Below are positions 25,101-35,098 of a stretch of DNA of 64,000 nt, one piece after another. The notes beneath the pieces are model-generated. The model was not told the DNA's origin and ran no database searches. It worked only from the letters and a program-made list of their open reading frames with translations. Position numbers and translations under genes: made by a program. Numbering within the stretch: position 1 is the stretch's first letter; the number at the start of each line of letters is the position of its first letter. This stretch comes from Ischnura elegans (lineage: Eukaryota > Arthropoda > Insecta > Odonata > Coenagrionidae), in assembly GCF_921293095.1 (NCBI RefSeq), contig NC_060259.1:24807812-24871811 (forward strand), written 5' to 3'.

Positions 25101-26142
25101 AAACACACAACACACAAGATTAAAAGTACAGCAAGTTACAGCAAAAAATAAGCTAAGAATTAATTTTGAATAGCAATTCCATTAATTTTCCTTTGCCAAT
25201 TGCCTTTGATGGATAAGAAATCATTTACTTCTGAATATCCCAAACTCTCAGACACTTAAACAAATTCAATATTCAATGGAGATGGTAAAAAAGCCTAAGA
25301 CCAAAAACCTACAAGTCAATATAGGCATTATGTTCTATAAACAATTTCCTACAGCTTCCCAATTAAAATCAGATATGCGATTAGTCCGGTCAGATCTTTA
25401 GCTGGTATGTAAGCGATGTTCCTGACCAGGAACTTGACGTCACAAAAAATTGGCATTATGGTCCATATCATTTCCATATGCTCCATATAAGTTCCCGATT
25501 GGTTCCCAACAGCCAACAGTTCTATAGATAAGAAATTCCTTGCTGTTCAATTTCAGGTCTGAAATTTATTTTCTGGAGGTTGAGGTTAAATAAAGACTAC
25601 TCACCAAGGTTTGGAGGAATTGGTGGACACAGTGGCAATCCAGTAGTAGGAGGTGAAGTCACAGGATGCGTGACAGTGGAGCTGTTATGCATTATTTTTT
25701 CTTCTTCTTCATTACAATCGGAACACAGCACTGATGCCTCAGTTGATGGCTCAGTCATTTCTGAGGGCTTTGCACTAAGATTATGAACACTATCCACCTG
25801 ATTAAGTACAGCATTCACACCCACATCTTTCACCACATTCCACGGCACACCTGCAGAGGGTTTTGAGGTGGCGTTGCGTGGGGGCGGGGGAGGAGTTGAC
25901 ACTTTGAGCGGAGGCACACCTTTTGCCAGCAATGGTGGCATCTCATGGATATTCCTCCCCATCGACCCTAAATACATGCCGCCCCTCCCACTCGAGTGGT
26001 TGGCAATGGTGAAGAGGGGCTCAAAATGTCTCGCATCGAATATGGCGCTGATGGCATACTGGAGAATCAGCAGTGCCAGCACTACTGACACCAGAACCTT
26101 GTAGTGATGCAAGCAAAGCCAAGAAAACGTGGGGCTAGTCAT
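10034..26142 (-). CDS. Beta-1,4-N-acetylgalactosaminyltransferase (beta4GalT family, GT7), spliced, 444 aa
   Basis: The coding sequence joins 26142-25605, 17918-17658, 13781-13598, 11991-11773 and 10166-10034, which is 1335 bases including the stop. A type II Golgi enzyme is expected, with an N-terminal membrane anchor (about 16-35), a low-complexity stem and a lumenal catalytic domain from about 180. Family landmarks are VAIIVPYRDR (227-236), FVIEQAG (261-267), FNRAMLMNVGF (271-281), DVD (297-299), WGWGGEDDD (357-365), and Met389 and His392 as further metal ligands. Cys221 and Cys292 correspond to the conserved disulfide. Ile334, just before FGG, replaces the Tyr of vertebrate galactosyltransferases; in this family that change favours UDP-GalNAc. 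The product would therefore be LacdiNAc-type GalNAc-beta-4-GlcNAc on glycoproteins or glycolipids. It resembles insect beta4GalNAcTA/B, but I cannot say which paralogue. I chose Met1 because it is the first in-frame Met before the anchor. Confidence 0.93.
10167..11772 (-). other. Intron 4, with an unclassified repeat-like GC-richer block
   Basis: GT-AG intron of 1606 bases. The block at about 10450-10760 is less AT-rich than its surroundings and contains GTGACGTCACGTGG, which recalls the GACGTCA arms of the element at 22643-24731. I could not define ends for it, so it is noted only as possible transposon DNA. Confidence 0.4.
11773..11991 (-). CDS. Coding exon 4: acceptor loop and substrate-specificity segment (aa 329-400)
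   Basis: The acceptor TTCATTTAG and the donor GTAAGT flank 219 bases. It encodes LPYPAIFGGVSAMT, with Ile334 at the position that controls the UDP-sugar choice, then WGWGGEDDD (357-365, the acceptor-binding loop), and RYKMISH with the metal ligands Met389 and His392. A broken copy of the start of this exon lies about 0.75 kb upstream in intron 3 (12739-12802). Confidence 0.95.
12299..12604. mobile_element. Small MITE with GGGCATACCCAG ends
   Basis: The left end GGGCATACCCAG is repeated in inverse at the right (CTGGGTATGCCC). Inside each end lies a C-rich run, long on the right (12565-12576). The flanks ATACATTC and ATTCATTC agree at 7 of 8 positions and may be the target duplication. There is no coding capacity. 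It sits between coding exon 4 and the broken exon copy. Confidence 0.65.
12739..12802 (-). pseudogene. Broken duplicate of the start of coding exon 4
   Basis: Read on the minus strand, a TTAG acceptor is followed by a segment that translates as VPYPAIVGGVSDMTAV, closely matching LPYPAIFGGVSAMTAA of coding exon 4. The phase is the same, including the single base before the first full codon. The A/T-rich intron bases just before the acceptor also look alike. Similarity ends after the ACAGCAG bases; the frame then reads LRRN and meets TGA at 12739-12741. The WGWGGEDDD part is missing, and Phe of FGG is Val. Inclusion in place of exon 4 would truncate the enzyme. Confidence 0.85.
13598..13781 (-). 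CDS. Coding exon 3: DVD metal-binding segment (aa 268-327)
   Basis: The acceptor TTCTTTCAG and the donor GTAAGG flank 184 bases. It encodes FNRAMLMNVGF, Cys292, FHDVDLLPEDD (the metal-binding DVD, 297-299) and YTCPEQPRHMS, all strongly conserved in beta4GalT/GalNAcT enzymes. The codon for Lys328 is split across the next intron. Confidence 0.95.
14561..16762 (+). mobile_element. Non-autonomous hAT element, copy A (2202 bp)
   Basis: The ends TGGGGATGGCCGGATC and, in inverse, CTAGGAATGGACAGATTC form the terminal repeats. The flanks GTATAAAT (14553-14560) and GAATAAAT (16763-16770) agree at 7 of 8, the expected hAT target-site size. Subterminal regions carry many GGATCC/ATCCGA-type repeats. It is homologous along most of its length to 20008-21658 but has a different stretch near 14700-14870, an extra block near 15560-15840 and a nested MITE at 16459-16631. 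No transposase frame is visible. Confidence 0.88.
16459..16631. mobile_element. MITE nested in hAT copy A (about 173 bp)
   Basis: It begins TACCGTATTTCTCCGAATAT and ends in an inverted partner (ATAAATATGGTA), with C-rich and G-rich runs just inside the two ends. It is absent from the matching site of hAT copy B (near 21560), which therefore shows the empty site. The TA at each end suggests a TA target as in mariner-like elements. Confidence 0.8.
17658..17918 (-). CDS. Coding exon 2: start of catalytic domain (aa 180-267)
   Basis: Preceded by the acceptor TTCTTTGAACAG and followed by the donor GTTAGT, 261 bases, phase 1 to phase 1. It encodes the linker VGPLEVTKRIPSVKELEKGL, Cys221 of the conserved disulfide, and VAIIVPYRDRAEHL, the nucleotide-sugar-binding motif of the family. 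It ends in FVIEQAG, with the Gly codon split across the intron. Confidence 0.95.
19160..21835. mobile_element. hAT element with CGATTCC subterminal repeats (outer element)
   Basis: It begins TAGGGATGAGTCGATTCC and ends with the exact inverse GGAATCGACTCATCCCTA. The 8-bp target duplication ATACATAG is perfect (19152-19159 and 21836-21843). Repeated GAATCGG/CGATTCC motifs fill both subterminal zones. A second hAT element (20008-21658) is inserted inside, so the element itself is about 1.0 kb. Its interior has GC-rich patches at about 19320-19400 and 19860-19990, and a 120-codon plus-strand frame (19295-19657) that I do not recognise. Confidence 0.93.
20008..21658 (+). mobile_element. Non-autonomous hAT element, copy B (1651 bp), nested
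   Basis: It begins TAGGGATGGTCGGATCGG and ends in the inverse GATCCGTCCATCCCTA. The flanking GTTATTTT (20000-20007 and 21659-21666) is a perfect 8-bp duplication. It is the same family as 14561-16762. Both copies share an internal G-rich piece that starts near GGGGTAGCCAGGAATTTT and ends near CCACTGGTCAGTGG, probably an older nested element acquired before the family spread. No transposase is seen. Confidence 0.93.
22643..24731. mobile_element. Long-arm inverted-repeat element (about 2.1 kb)
   Basis: The left end has GAGGAACTTGCATG and the right end the inverse (CATGCAAGTTCCCC). About 180 bases further in, both arms carry GACGTCA followed by AGGTGCCTAAACA (near 22840-22862, and in inverse near 24525-24545). 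The arms are therefore long but diverged. A fragment near 23115-23180 with ACATCTACATAATACCCC looks like a separate repeat. No transposase is seen, and no clean target duplication was found, so the class is unassigned. Confidence 0.65.
25605..26142 (-). CDS. Coding exon 1: anchor and stem (aa 1-179)
   Basis: Starts with ATG at 26142 (G at -3) and ends at a GTGAGTAG donor in phase 1. It encodes a short basic cytosolic tail, a hydrophobic span (about 16-35), then a Pro/Ser/Thr-rich stem with a run of five prolines near 84-88. Four N-glycosylation sequons are visible (NHS 48, NAT 90, NLS 121, NSS 153), as is a CSDC motif (140-143) followed by an acidic EEEE run. Stems of this family are poorly conserved, so homology rests on the downstream exons and on the in-phase junction PPNL|VGPLEV. 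Confidence 0.88.
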
Positions 26143-26509
26143 GCCGGCGCAGCCGTTGCCGGCCTTCTATCGGTCACGGGTGACCTGGGCACACGGCGGC
26201 CCCTAATTCACTGAGGTGCCACCACCACAGCCAGGGGCCACACGTGTCTTCTTTGCACGAAGCGAGCTCAGCAGGAAAGAGCGGAAGGACCAGGGGCAGT
26301 GGTCCCATGGCCGTCTGGCATGCAGATGAATGAAGACTGAGAAGGGCTGACTTGGTTAAGTAGGCATGGGTCAGGGGAATACTGCACAATCAAAGGATCA
26401 AAACTCCTGTTGAGAATATTCCTGGAGACAACTGCTCTGCTGCACAAAGACAGTGGATATCCCAATGCCTCGTAGGGTAAGAAGTCTAAGGCTCAAGCAG
26501 CCTCCATAT
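26143..26509 (-). other. 5' leader of the coding start exon, with upstream reading frames
   Basis: A pyrimidine-rich acceptor ending TTCTTCTTTGCAG lies at 26510 and upward on the minus strand, so the start exon probably runs from 26509. Three upstream frames lie in the leader and stop before or within it: a 4-codon frame at 26493-26507, one of 65 codons (26268-26465) and one of 71 codons (26174-26389). None is in frame with the enzyme. They could lower translation of the main frame. The first exon and promoter lie further up and were not identified. Confidence 0.65.
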
Positions 26510-27503
26510 CTGCAAAGAAGAAAAGAAAAAAATAAAAATCATGAGTTTATCCGAGTAGATGATAATATTAAATGATTTACATGAGAGCTAATGTGTAAAT
26601 TAAATGTACAGCCCCAAGAGGAGCATGATTGAAATCGAATCGGCGGAAGTGTAGGTAGACAAAACACAATAGAGTGAAAAATTACTGCATATTTATCTAG
26701 CTATGCAGGAGATACTACAGGTAGACTCGGACACGTAGTCCAAAATTTGCTACGCGGGAAGCTTTATTGTGACGCGGGTTGCAGATACTGATAAAAAAGG
26801 AAGGTATCCTGTAGCTTAAAAAGTAGACATGGTAGATAAAAACTGAGGTTATTTCCTTATCCAAAGGCCAAAAGTTAGTTAAAAACAAGCATTATTAAGA
26901 CAACAAATTGGTTGTTCTCCAGTGTAATTTATTAAAAATTTGGCCGCTATTAAGAAACAATTTATACCATCATAATTTTTCCTTTGATATTGATAGTAAG
27001 GACAGGCGGAAAAAATAGCTCAACTTCGAGTCAAAAAAGATCTTATAAAATAAGGGGTTTTAAAAAAAGCACCTGGGTTTTAAGGCTTTGTAGTACCTTT
27101 AACATTTGAATCACCGTTATAAATTATAAATCAAATATGAAAGCCACCCAGAGATATTTTTGCCGACAAACGTTCAATATGTGCCTCATTTGTCACAAAA
27201 CACTCCTCCAGTCGCTCATCGCATACCCTCAACAGTCTCTCAGCAGGTACTTATTTCTATAACGAATGCTTTTTAAATCGAGCAGGTCAGATAGTAGTGC
27301 GGGGATATAAAAATTATTCTCCCTTAACTCTGCAAAGCTAATAATAGCAGGTCAAGATTGAAAGAGCAGAAACGTGAAACGATCATTCTGTCCAGAAGTC
27401 ACCATTTTTACTAAAATGGCTTTCTACAAGGTTATGAATGGAAAAATATGAAAATGAGTAATTGCTTACAACGGAGTTGTTCGACCTTCTATTTGATGCA
27501 TCT
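26510..27503. other. Probable 5' UTR intron sequence, nothing identified
   Basis: AT-rich DNA upstream of the acceptor at 26510. No exon or bounded repeat is seen. Confidence 0.4.
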
Positions 27504-28077
27504 TCTATATATATTAGAGAAGATGTCTCTTTGTCTGTCCACTATGTGCTTCCATACGGCTGCACAAATTGCGGCAAAAGTTTGAGCATTGATGCATCTC
27601 ATGCTCCCAAACTCAGTAGTGCTACTTTCGGTTGCGTCCGACGCGTCTTTTAAGGCCGTTTTACACGAGGCACGGAATTGCGCAGGTTAGAACTGCATTA
27701 ATTTCTAAATTGGCGTGGAATTGCGCGAGTGCATGAACGACATTAGAACAGGGGCTATTTTGCCATCTCACGTCCACGCATTCTCGCATGTGTTCTAGCA
27801 ATTCATCGCTTTACACGACGCAATTTTGACTGCACCTTCGTGCACACGTCAGATTGTTCAATTACGTGCCCCGTGTAAAACGGTCTTTACGTCGTTACCT
27901 CATTACAGTTTTTTACGTCACGTCATACAACTTCTGCGATTGAACATCCTGCCACGTAGGCACACCTCTTGACACGGTCAAAGAGAAAGCATTAAATTCC
28001 GATATGATCATCCTAGTTCCAAGTTTCCCATTTCTCTGGGTACTATCCTACACGAGCAAAGCCGAGTAGTCAGATAG
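27504..28077 (+). mobile_element. Non-autonomous Helitron, copy 1, carrying a MITE
   Basis: The 5' end TCTATATATATTAGAG and the 3' end, with a decayed short hairpin (CACGAGCAAAGCCGAG) a few bases before ATAG and T, follow the Helitron plan (TC at the 5' end, hairpin then CTRR at the 3' end, inserted at A|T). Much of it matches 59978-60509 base for base with scattered changes. A MITE at 27653-27886 splits the copy. Confidence 0.78.
27653..27886. mobile_element. TTA-flanked MITE (234 bp), PIF/Harbinger-like
   Basis: It begins AGGCCGTTTTACACGAGGC and ends in the inverse (CCCCGTGTAAAACGGTCT), with about 27 bases of terminal inverted repeat. TTA lies on both sides (27650-27652 and 27887-27889). 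The related Helitron at 60.1 kb has a single TTA at the matching place (60124-60126), so the insertion can be read directly. A 3-bp TTA target fits PIF/Harbinger elements. Confidence 0.88.
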
Positions 28078-30540
28078 TCATTGATAATTTACAATCGAAT
28101 GGTGTACAAACTAAACAGTCTTAAAGCCCGTTTACTCATTCCGATCTACTCATTTTGGGGTATCTCAAATAAATTATTTAATGCTGGTGGAAAATTTACT
28201 TCTACATATATTTGATCGATTCCCATTCACGATGGATTGATTGTGCCCGCTCAATTTTTGCTGAAAATTTTCAATAACGTCGAGTCACATTGGCTAAAAT
28301 TCAAGCACACAATTGGAGGATATTCAGAGACAAAAAAGAAAATGCCCCCAGATGTGGAGTAGAATGAGCGCGATGGCTTTGTTATGAAAGACTAGGTCAG
28401 GCATTAGGGTCCTCAGCTTGGAGGACGAGGAAATAATCGAGAAATTCTATTCCACTCGATGGAACTCGACTTATTTCTTCCCACTCCAGGATTTCCCATT
28501 CTTCGGTGGCCCCGATACTACTTCCTTGCTCTCGCGCAGCAGAATTTTAAGCATGGAATCAAAGGAGTGGTCGTATGAGTGATGAACGACAATTCAACAT
28601 TGTGTCTTCGTACACCAACAAGGGGAATACACAACCGTCGGGTGGCTATTCGAGCTCAAATTTTCCGATTCGGTAGATCATGGCTATAAATTCAATACGC
28701 CGAAGCGAGACGACGCACCTATCGTAAAATTTTGAGAAAAAATTTGTAAGTACCTCATAATATTCTTCAGAGCGTATTATAACTTCATGCCCCGGGATCT
28801 AAAACAATGAAATATATTTACAGGCTTCAACACATAGTTCCTGAATGGGAATGGAACGCAGTAGCACTAGCTCATCCAGCCTGTCTGAGAGAGCTAAACA
28901 ACCAAAGGCGAGATATTAAAAAAAAATAGTTTCACCGTTATCCTTTCGCGTCCAACTTCGTGGAAATACTGATGGTTGATTGAATTGCAAATTTTTGCAT
29001 TACTGAAGTTAATTTCCTCACCGAGAACTTCTTGCACCCGTAGGAAAATTAATGGAAAGGATCGTGCCTAAATTCTCTTAAAAAATGGCAATCATGAAAT
29101 GAAAATTCAGAAGCTTGTAAATCATAGAGCAAAAACATAAAACACAGTACGTCAGAGAGGAGAAAAAGGAATGGTTGGATCAGAAGAAATGGGCTTTCTA
29201 AAACGTCATATTCGTGTATCAAGATATTTTAATCTACATATTTAAACCTTACTCCAGAATCGATTCCCGAGCTAAAACAATTTCAAGAAGAAAAATGAAT
29301 TAGCTAAACAATGTTTAACTTTACACCGGCTACCAGTCCAGGATAATAGAGAGGTGTCTATACTTCCATATCCTGAGAATACGAAGGGAGTCGTGAGTTA
29401 AAAAACTTTTAATTCTACCGATAAATATCTCTGCTGAAAATGGCTATCGAAAGTTAAAATACACTTGCTACAAGATCAAAAAACAAACATCGTTCATTAT
29501 AGGGTACATTCACTTAACAAATTAATTCTTACCATTCCTATGCGTCTGAATAAAGCCACAATTAATATATTACATGTTTGTGCTTGCACGTGCCCCTTTT
29601 ATGCTTTTGCTAAAATGTTTTAAGATTATTTGAAACTGATTATCGAAATAATACAATTCATCGTCGCGCCAAAGTGAATCATTTAACGAGCCAGCCACAA
29701 AATAGGGACCATTGCAGTGTCGCAAACTTGAGAGGAAATATACGAACGATTGAGGTTAAATTGAATTACAATTTTTCCAGTAATGCAGGTTCATGCAAAA
29801 CATGAAGACATTCGCATTTGGACATTTTGACTTTCTTTTCAGATTTGGAACATTTTAATCTCTGTTACAAGCGGCATCGACCACTAATATTTTCTTTTTG
29901 CGTAGCCAGCTGAATTTCCGGGACGAATATCAACGATTATCCAGGAAATATTCAACTAATTAAGTATTTTTGTTTTTTTTGTCATTCATTGACGAACTCC
30001 ACTGCTTGGCAGAAGAATCATGATTGCAAAATCCTAAAATCGTTTTGAAAGCATCAATACTGAAAATTCAATTAAAGGCAACTTAAAAACGAGTTTTCGT
30101 AAAAATCAGACATTAATCGATCGATCGATCTTCGACATCACATAAAATGTAGAGGGTTACTTCAGGCTTAATCTGGTGAAATTCTAACAAATTAGCGCAT
30201 AAAAACTTACTGGAGATTTTCCACTAATACTTAAATTTTCCTAACAAGACCCGCCATCTGACGATAATAAGAAGTTTTTGAAAGCGGTCGTGCAACGAAA
30301 ATTTACATATTTATGGAAAATTGCAAGTAATATTTAATTTACCAATACATCATGGGATCAATTTTATATTTTATGTCTTTTTAACGCTAGGAATAACGCA
30401 TTTGAACTCACGAATCATCTTGAAATTTTTAAAGGTATGCAGAGTAAAAATTGGTCCACATTTTCCCCGTAGCGCCCAGCGCCACAGCCGGAGAGCAAAG
30501 CCCGAACTTTGACCACACAGAGGCGGTCGTTCTTGACTAA
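28078..30540. other. AT-rich DNA, nothing identified
   Basis: About 2.5 kb with only short chance frames. No splice-flanked exon, RNA gene or bounded repeat was recognised on either strand. Confidence 0.45.
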
Positions 30541-30776
30541 TTTAAGTATACCGGGACTAGCCACGGTAATGACTTTATGGAGTCACCCGCAATGCAAACT
30601 TTGTGCGAAAATCCACAGAGGAAAAAATCATTCGCCTTGACCACGATTCGAACCCGGATCCCCCGATTTCCGGTCGAGAGCAAGGCAAATGATTTTTTCT
30701 CTGTGGATTTTCGCACAGTGTGCATTGCGGGTGACTCCGTAAAGTTAACACCGCGGCTAGTCCCGATATACTTAAA
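30541..30776. repeat. Foldback element with a D-arm-less tRNA-like core
   Basis: Two arms of about 95-100 bases (30541-30639 and 30681-30776) are inverse copies, starting from TTTAAGTATACCGGGACTAG and reaching GCCTTG. The 41-base centre on the minus strand holds the anticodon arm and T arm of a tRNA-like sequence, including GGGTTCGAATC (a B-box-like T loop). The D arm is absent, and the arms meet where the acceptor stem would pair (GCCTTG/CAAGGC). A related copy with a complete cloverleaf lies at 63427-63575. Confidence 0.85.
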
Positions 30777-33344
30777 CTATCTCTGTCGAGGCTTCAGTGC
30801 ACGTAATGTACATCGTCATCTGGGCACGTGCCACGGACACCCTCGAGACGATTTACGACGAGAACGTATGCTAGGTTAAGGTAGATAAGTAGAAACATCA
30901 GCAGATATTTACCACACAAGCCGATGGCAACTAGGACTGAATTCTTCCGCAGGACAATACTTACATTTCAAAGTATTCAAAGCTTTTCCAGTTTATAATT
31001 TTCCCGTAATTCGGAAAAAATGTAATTACTGACAAACAATGCAATTTCGTATTGCAATTACTCTTGCCCACTTTTATCGGTATGAAAATTTTCCTATCAC
31101 CTTAGCTTCCTCAAAATATCTGCATAAAATCACAACTAGGTCATGACGTACAAGTGGAAAATAAACGTGAATTGGGTCTCCGGAATAGGGATGCGAATTA
31201 CATGAATTCATACTGAATGGTATGCTCGAATCACTTCAACGAAATACGGCAGCACATGTGGAGGAACTGGGTCACCTATGCCACCATCACAAACGACAAT
31301 GACAGGTATTAGGAATAAAGGTTTCACAGATAAAACTTCCCTGTATAGAGTTTTAAAGCCGGGTAATAATGAATAGCGGAACGTGGTCATCAAAAGGCAA
31401 AATTAATCTGATCGGTATGACTCTGTTATGAGGATTTGCAATCCAATTACAATTTATGAATATGGCAAAAGATTTAACGTGAGGCTTCCTTACAACAAAG
31501 ACTTCCTGCGGGGATTCAGAATTTTTCGGGAGCAAGTGTTGTGCCAGCAATTCTTACGCAAAGAATGTCACCGGTGCAAATATCAAAGCAGATATTAAAG
31601 ACCGTGGTAGAATAGGGACAATGAAAGGAATTGACATTACTCAAACAGATCAGTATTAAACAATATCCCAGGGTGGTACCAGTGGCACCCTTCGTACATA
31701 GCTATTTCAATTCTTTCACGATTATATTTATTTTAAAACCTCAATTATATAGGAATGTTTTGCAACACTTCCTTCAACCTTGGTCAAACAACCAATTATA
31801 TATTACGGCTGTTATTGAAATTAAATGTAATTCCACGGGTGGAAAAGCAAGAAAATATGATTTTGCGGCTTCGTTTTATTACCAAACACGCTATGACGTT
31901 TATGCAGCAGTTAATATGATACTAATTCATGTCAAAGAAAACTGTTTTACAATTAAAAAAAATTAAACTTAAAATTTTGGAAACAGATTCTGAATGACCA
32001 ATCCTGACCAGACGATACAATGTCTTCACATCATTTTACATGGAGGACAACTTCGAGTTCGTAATTTTTGTAAAAAAAATATTTTCAAATTTAAGTTGAA
32101 TTGAAAGTCAAATATATCGGCACAGATCCAAAACTTAATATTGACATATCATAAATACCTACATAATCAATACATTCATATTTTATATACTCAGTTTAGA
32201 TGAAATAGCTCCGCAAAGACTAGACGAAATATTCCCATGTTGACCCGAAAGTATTGATTTTTCATTTTTTAGATACATAATAAATTCTAGGTTACCCGAA
32301 AATTGAAACATTAATATTATTTTACCAAAATAGTGCAGATGACTGAAGCTCTTACCTAGAGGGACGGGTGGCTCAAATTCGGCAAATATTTTACCACCAA
32401 TTTTATTCATATTCGTCAAGTAATAATTTTATAATGAGAAACCAGTGGAATCTAACGAATTAAATGAGGTTAAATTATTTTTGTTAAGATCATTATTCTC
32501 CATATAGCATATTTTAATTGATAAAAAATGTAATGCTAGATCTTAAAAAGCCTTCGCAACTGAAGGTAGATTGAATAACCCGAAAAAAAATATTCTTCAT
32601 GTGCCTAGACTCAGAACTCAACAAAAATAAGACATCTTTCAGTAGAAAGATACTATGAGTACGAAAAGAATATAGTAATATAGAAATCCGGGTCGAATTG
32701 AAAGTTATTTTTGTGAAAATTGCACCTTTTTATACCACTGGGAAGCGCTCAAACCTGCAATCTTTGAGGAATAAAAACTGCCCTCGCGAAAGAAAGCACT
32801 GGTAGCCGTCATTGGCCGAAGTATAGCATCGCTGCACGCTTAAATTCGGACCGCTGACCTTACAACCCGCCCTGGGTTCTTCCCCAGGACTGAAAGTGAT
32901 GGACAGCAAGCGCAAGATGACCTTCGCCGACGAATCAAGTCCAATGAAAACACTCATTCCATCACTCGGGGAATAGAAGCGTGAAATGATAATAGTTTTT
33001 ATAAATTAATCATGCGAACGTAAAAAAGGTAAAATAAAAATGAAAAAGTATATAATTTGCTAAATTTAAATATTATAGAAATTTTTCCCAGCTCGGGACT
33101 TTAAAATGCTATTGAAAAAAAGAGGAAATGCGTCAAAAGTGATTTTTTATTAAAAGGGAGAAGAAATAATTCTGTATGCTCCTTGAACTTTTATTTGAAA
33201 AAGAAACATTGCAGTCTCCTATACAAAAATAATTTACATGAATTTATGTTATCGCTTTAAATTTTATCCGCTTCAAAAAAACTCAACATTACACCGAAAA
33301 CGCAAAAAAATCAAGTTTGTAGCACATTGGCTGGCCAGTGAGAC
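30777..33344. other. AT-rich DNA, nothing identified
   Basis: No gene, RNA or bounded repeat recognised. A 111-codon plus-strand frame at 31631-31966 has AT-rich composition, no recognisable domain and no supporting splice context. Confidence 0.4.
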
Positions 33345-33805
33345 TCATCATCTTAAATTATCATCATCAGTGGTCAACAAGCCTAAGATTGGTTTGAGGC
33401 AGCTATTCACTTAATTCTCCTATCAGTATATCCTCTCGCACCTATATATTTCTTCTCTTTCACATCCTTCTTTACATATGTTTACATATTTTACGTTTTA
33501 CCTTTACATATCTTCTCTGTTCCATATATTTTGTTCGAGGTATTCCTTTTCCAATTTTGCCATCTTATTGTCCGCGATGATTATCTTTATCAGACCTTCT
33601 TACACCAAGATATAACCTACAAGGTTGTTCCGTCTTCTAATCAAAGTTTTCATGAGGCTTCTCGTCTCCCCTACTCATCTAAGGACTTCCTCATTAACAA
33701 CTCGACCGATCCAAGTGATTATCTTCATTCATCTGTAGCACTACATTTCGAAGGCCTCTACCCTTGATTTCTCCGCTGCTGTCATTGTCCATGCCTCACT
33801 TCCGT
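33345..33805 (-). pseudogene. LINE reverse-transcriptase C-terminus, relic 1
   Basis: Read on the minus strand, broken frames give EAWTMTAAEKSRVEAFEM, a stop, then MKIITWIGRVVNEEVLR and IRRRNNLVGYI. This is the region after the reverse-transcriptase domain of a widespread insect LINE group (the EAFEMWCYRRM..I.WT..V.NEEVL pattern). The end TGATGATGATAAT (minus strand) looks like a simple-repeat LINE tail. Several stops make it dead. I have not assigned the clade. Confidence 0.82.
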
Positions 33806-34559
33806 GGAGAGACAAGACAAAGAAAAGGAACTGTGGAGGGCCATACGCCAGAGAAGGATCCATAGGTGGATAGTCCAAGTCATCAGACAAACACCTTGGC
33901 ATACATACACAGACATAGCAACTAAGTGACGAATATAATGGAGGGAAAAATTGAAGGAGAAGTCCCCTGTGGAAGACATTGAGATAAGCACTTGGGACAC
34001 AACGAGAAGGAAACTTGAAAGAAGAACGTCAAGAAAGTACAGAAACTAGCAAATGAAAGGGAGTAAGGGAGGACTGTAGTTACCAATTCTATTAAAACCT
34101 ATCTATATATGTCTCATAAAGCATTTTTAATAACGTGTTGTAATTTTTAGAAAGTAGATTATGCTGGTAATCTACTTCGAAGCATGAGTAATGTAATACC
34201 TTAGGATTGCATCGTAACCATAAATTGACTAAAGTTACTGCCAATTTTATAAAACAGATTGATAATAGAAACTTTCTCATTATTTTGTTGGAATTTATTT
34301 TATTAACGACCTACCATTTTGCCACTGAAGACTATTATAAACTTTTGGTTTTTGACAAGACAAGTGGTTAAATAGCATTACCACTGTTAAATATAAGTAG
34401 AAATGCTTAGTGTTGTGTTTCTATAATAATAATATCAGACTTATTGTGCACTAAATAAAAACGCATGGATCGGCATATCCCGACTAGTGCTTGCTGGGCC
34501 ATCCCATCAAAATTGAGTCCAGTTCACTTAATAGGTGAATATTGCCACGAGGATGAATC

Positions 34560-34880
34560 TGTCGGAGATGAGGCGAGGAGCCAGTCGAAAGACCGTGAAG
34601 ACGCGTCCGATATCGATTCCACGTTTTCGAACTAACGACCTTCGGAGCAATTGACCAAAATACGTCGACGAGGGATGATGATTTGGGAGGTGGAGTGGAC
34701 GGGGGGGGGGGGGGTTAGGGGTGCTCTCGAGATTTTTGCCCCGGAGAGGCGGAAATTGGCCTCAGTGGCTCCACGATCGAACGCCATGGGCCGACGACCC
34801 GGCGGCCACGGCGGCACAGTGCCCCGGCGGCTGCGACTCGGATCGCGCGCGTGGACACAGACGACCACACGCATCCTTAT
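34560..34880. promoter_or_regulatory. CpG-rich unique segment, candidate promoter or first exon
   Basis: About 300 bases much richer in CpG than their surroundings (for example GGATCGCGCGCG near 34840), with a 14-base G run at 34701-34714. Frames on both strands are low-complexity and unrecognised. It could be the promoter or first untranslated exon of the minus-strand gene, which lacks a visible first exon, or merely a GC-rich patch. Confidence 0.25.
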
Positions 34881-35006
34881 CGCGGCACCACACTTTTTCC
34901 CTCACAATGAAAAGTTACATTAGATATTAAAAGTTACGATTACGATAGCATACCATCACGGATAAATTGCGGTTAATACCCATATATATTTCATATTTTT
35001 CCAATC

Positions 35007-35098
35007 AGTTCGGATCGCTCTACCGTCAGCGACGCGAGTGGAGACTTTTGTAAGCCCATTTAAATGCGCGCGGATGACAGTACATCTTGCAGTCGACT
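35007..35098. repeat. Direct repeat, first copy (about 92 bp)
   Basis: Contains GCGACGCGAGTGGAGACTTT and CATTTAAATGCGCG, repeated in the same orientation at 35391-35488 with scattered differences. The family is unknown. Confidence 0.75.

Larger units (their letters stand above)
17919..25604 (-). other. Intron 1 (7.7 kb), holding two nested hAT elements and a long-arm element
   Basis: GT-AG intron between the stem exon and the first catalytic exon. Apart from the elements at 19160-21835 and 22643-24731, the sequence at 17919-19150, 21844-22640 and 24732-25604 is AT-rich with nothing identified. Confidence 0.6.

Noticed and set aside
31631..31966. 111-codon plus-strand frame
   Set aside because: AT-rich composition, no domain, no flanking splice signals judged convincing.
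34632..34930. Overlapping frames of 69-90 codons on both strands in the CpG-rich block
   Set aside because: Composition-driven (Arg/Pro/Gly-rich), overlapping on both strands and crossing a 14-G run. No domain.
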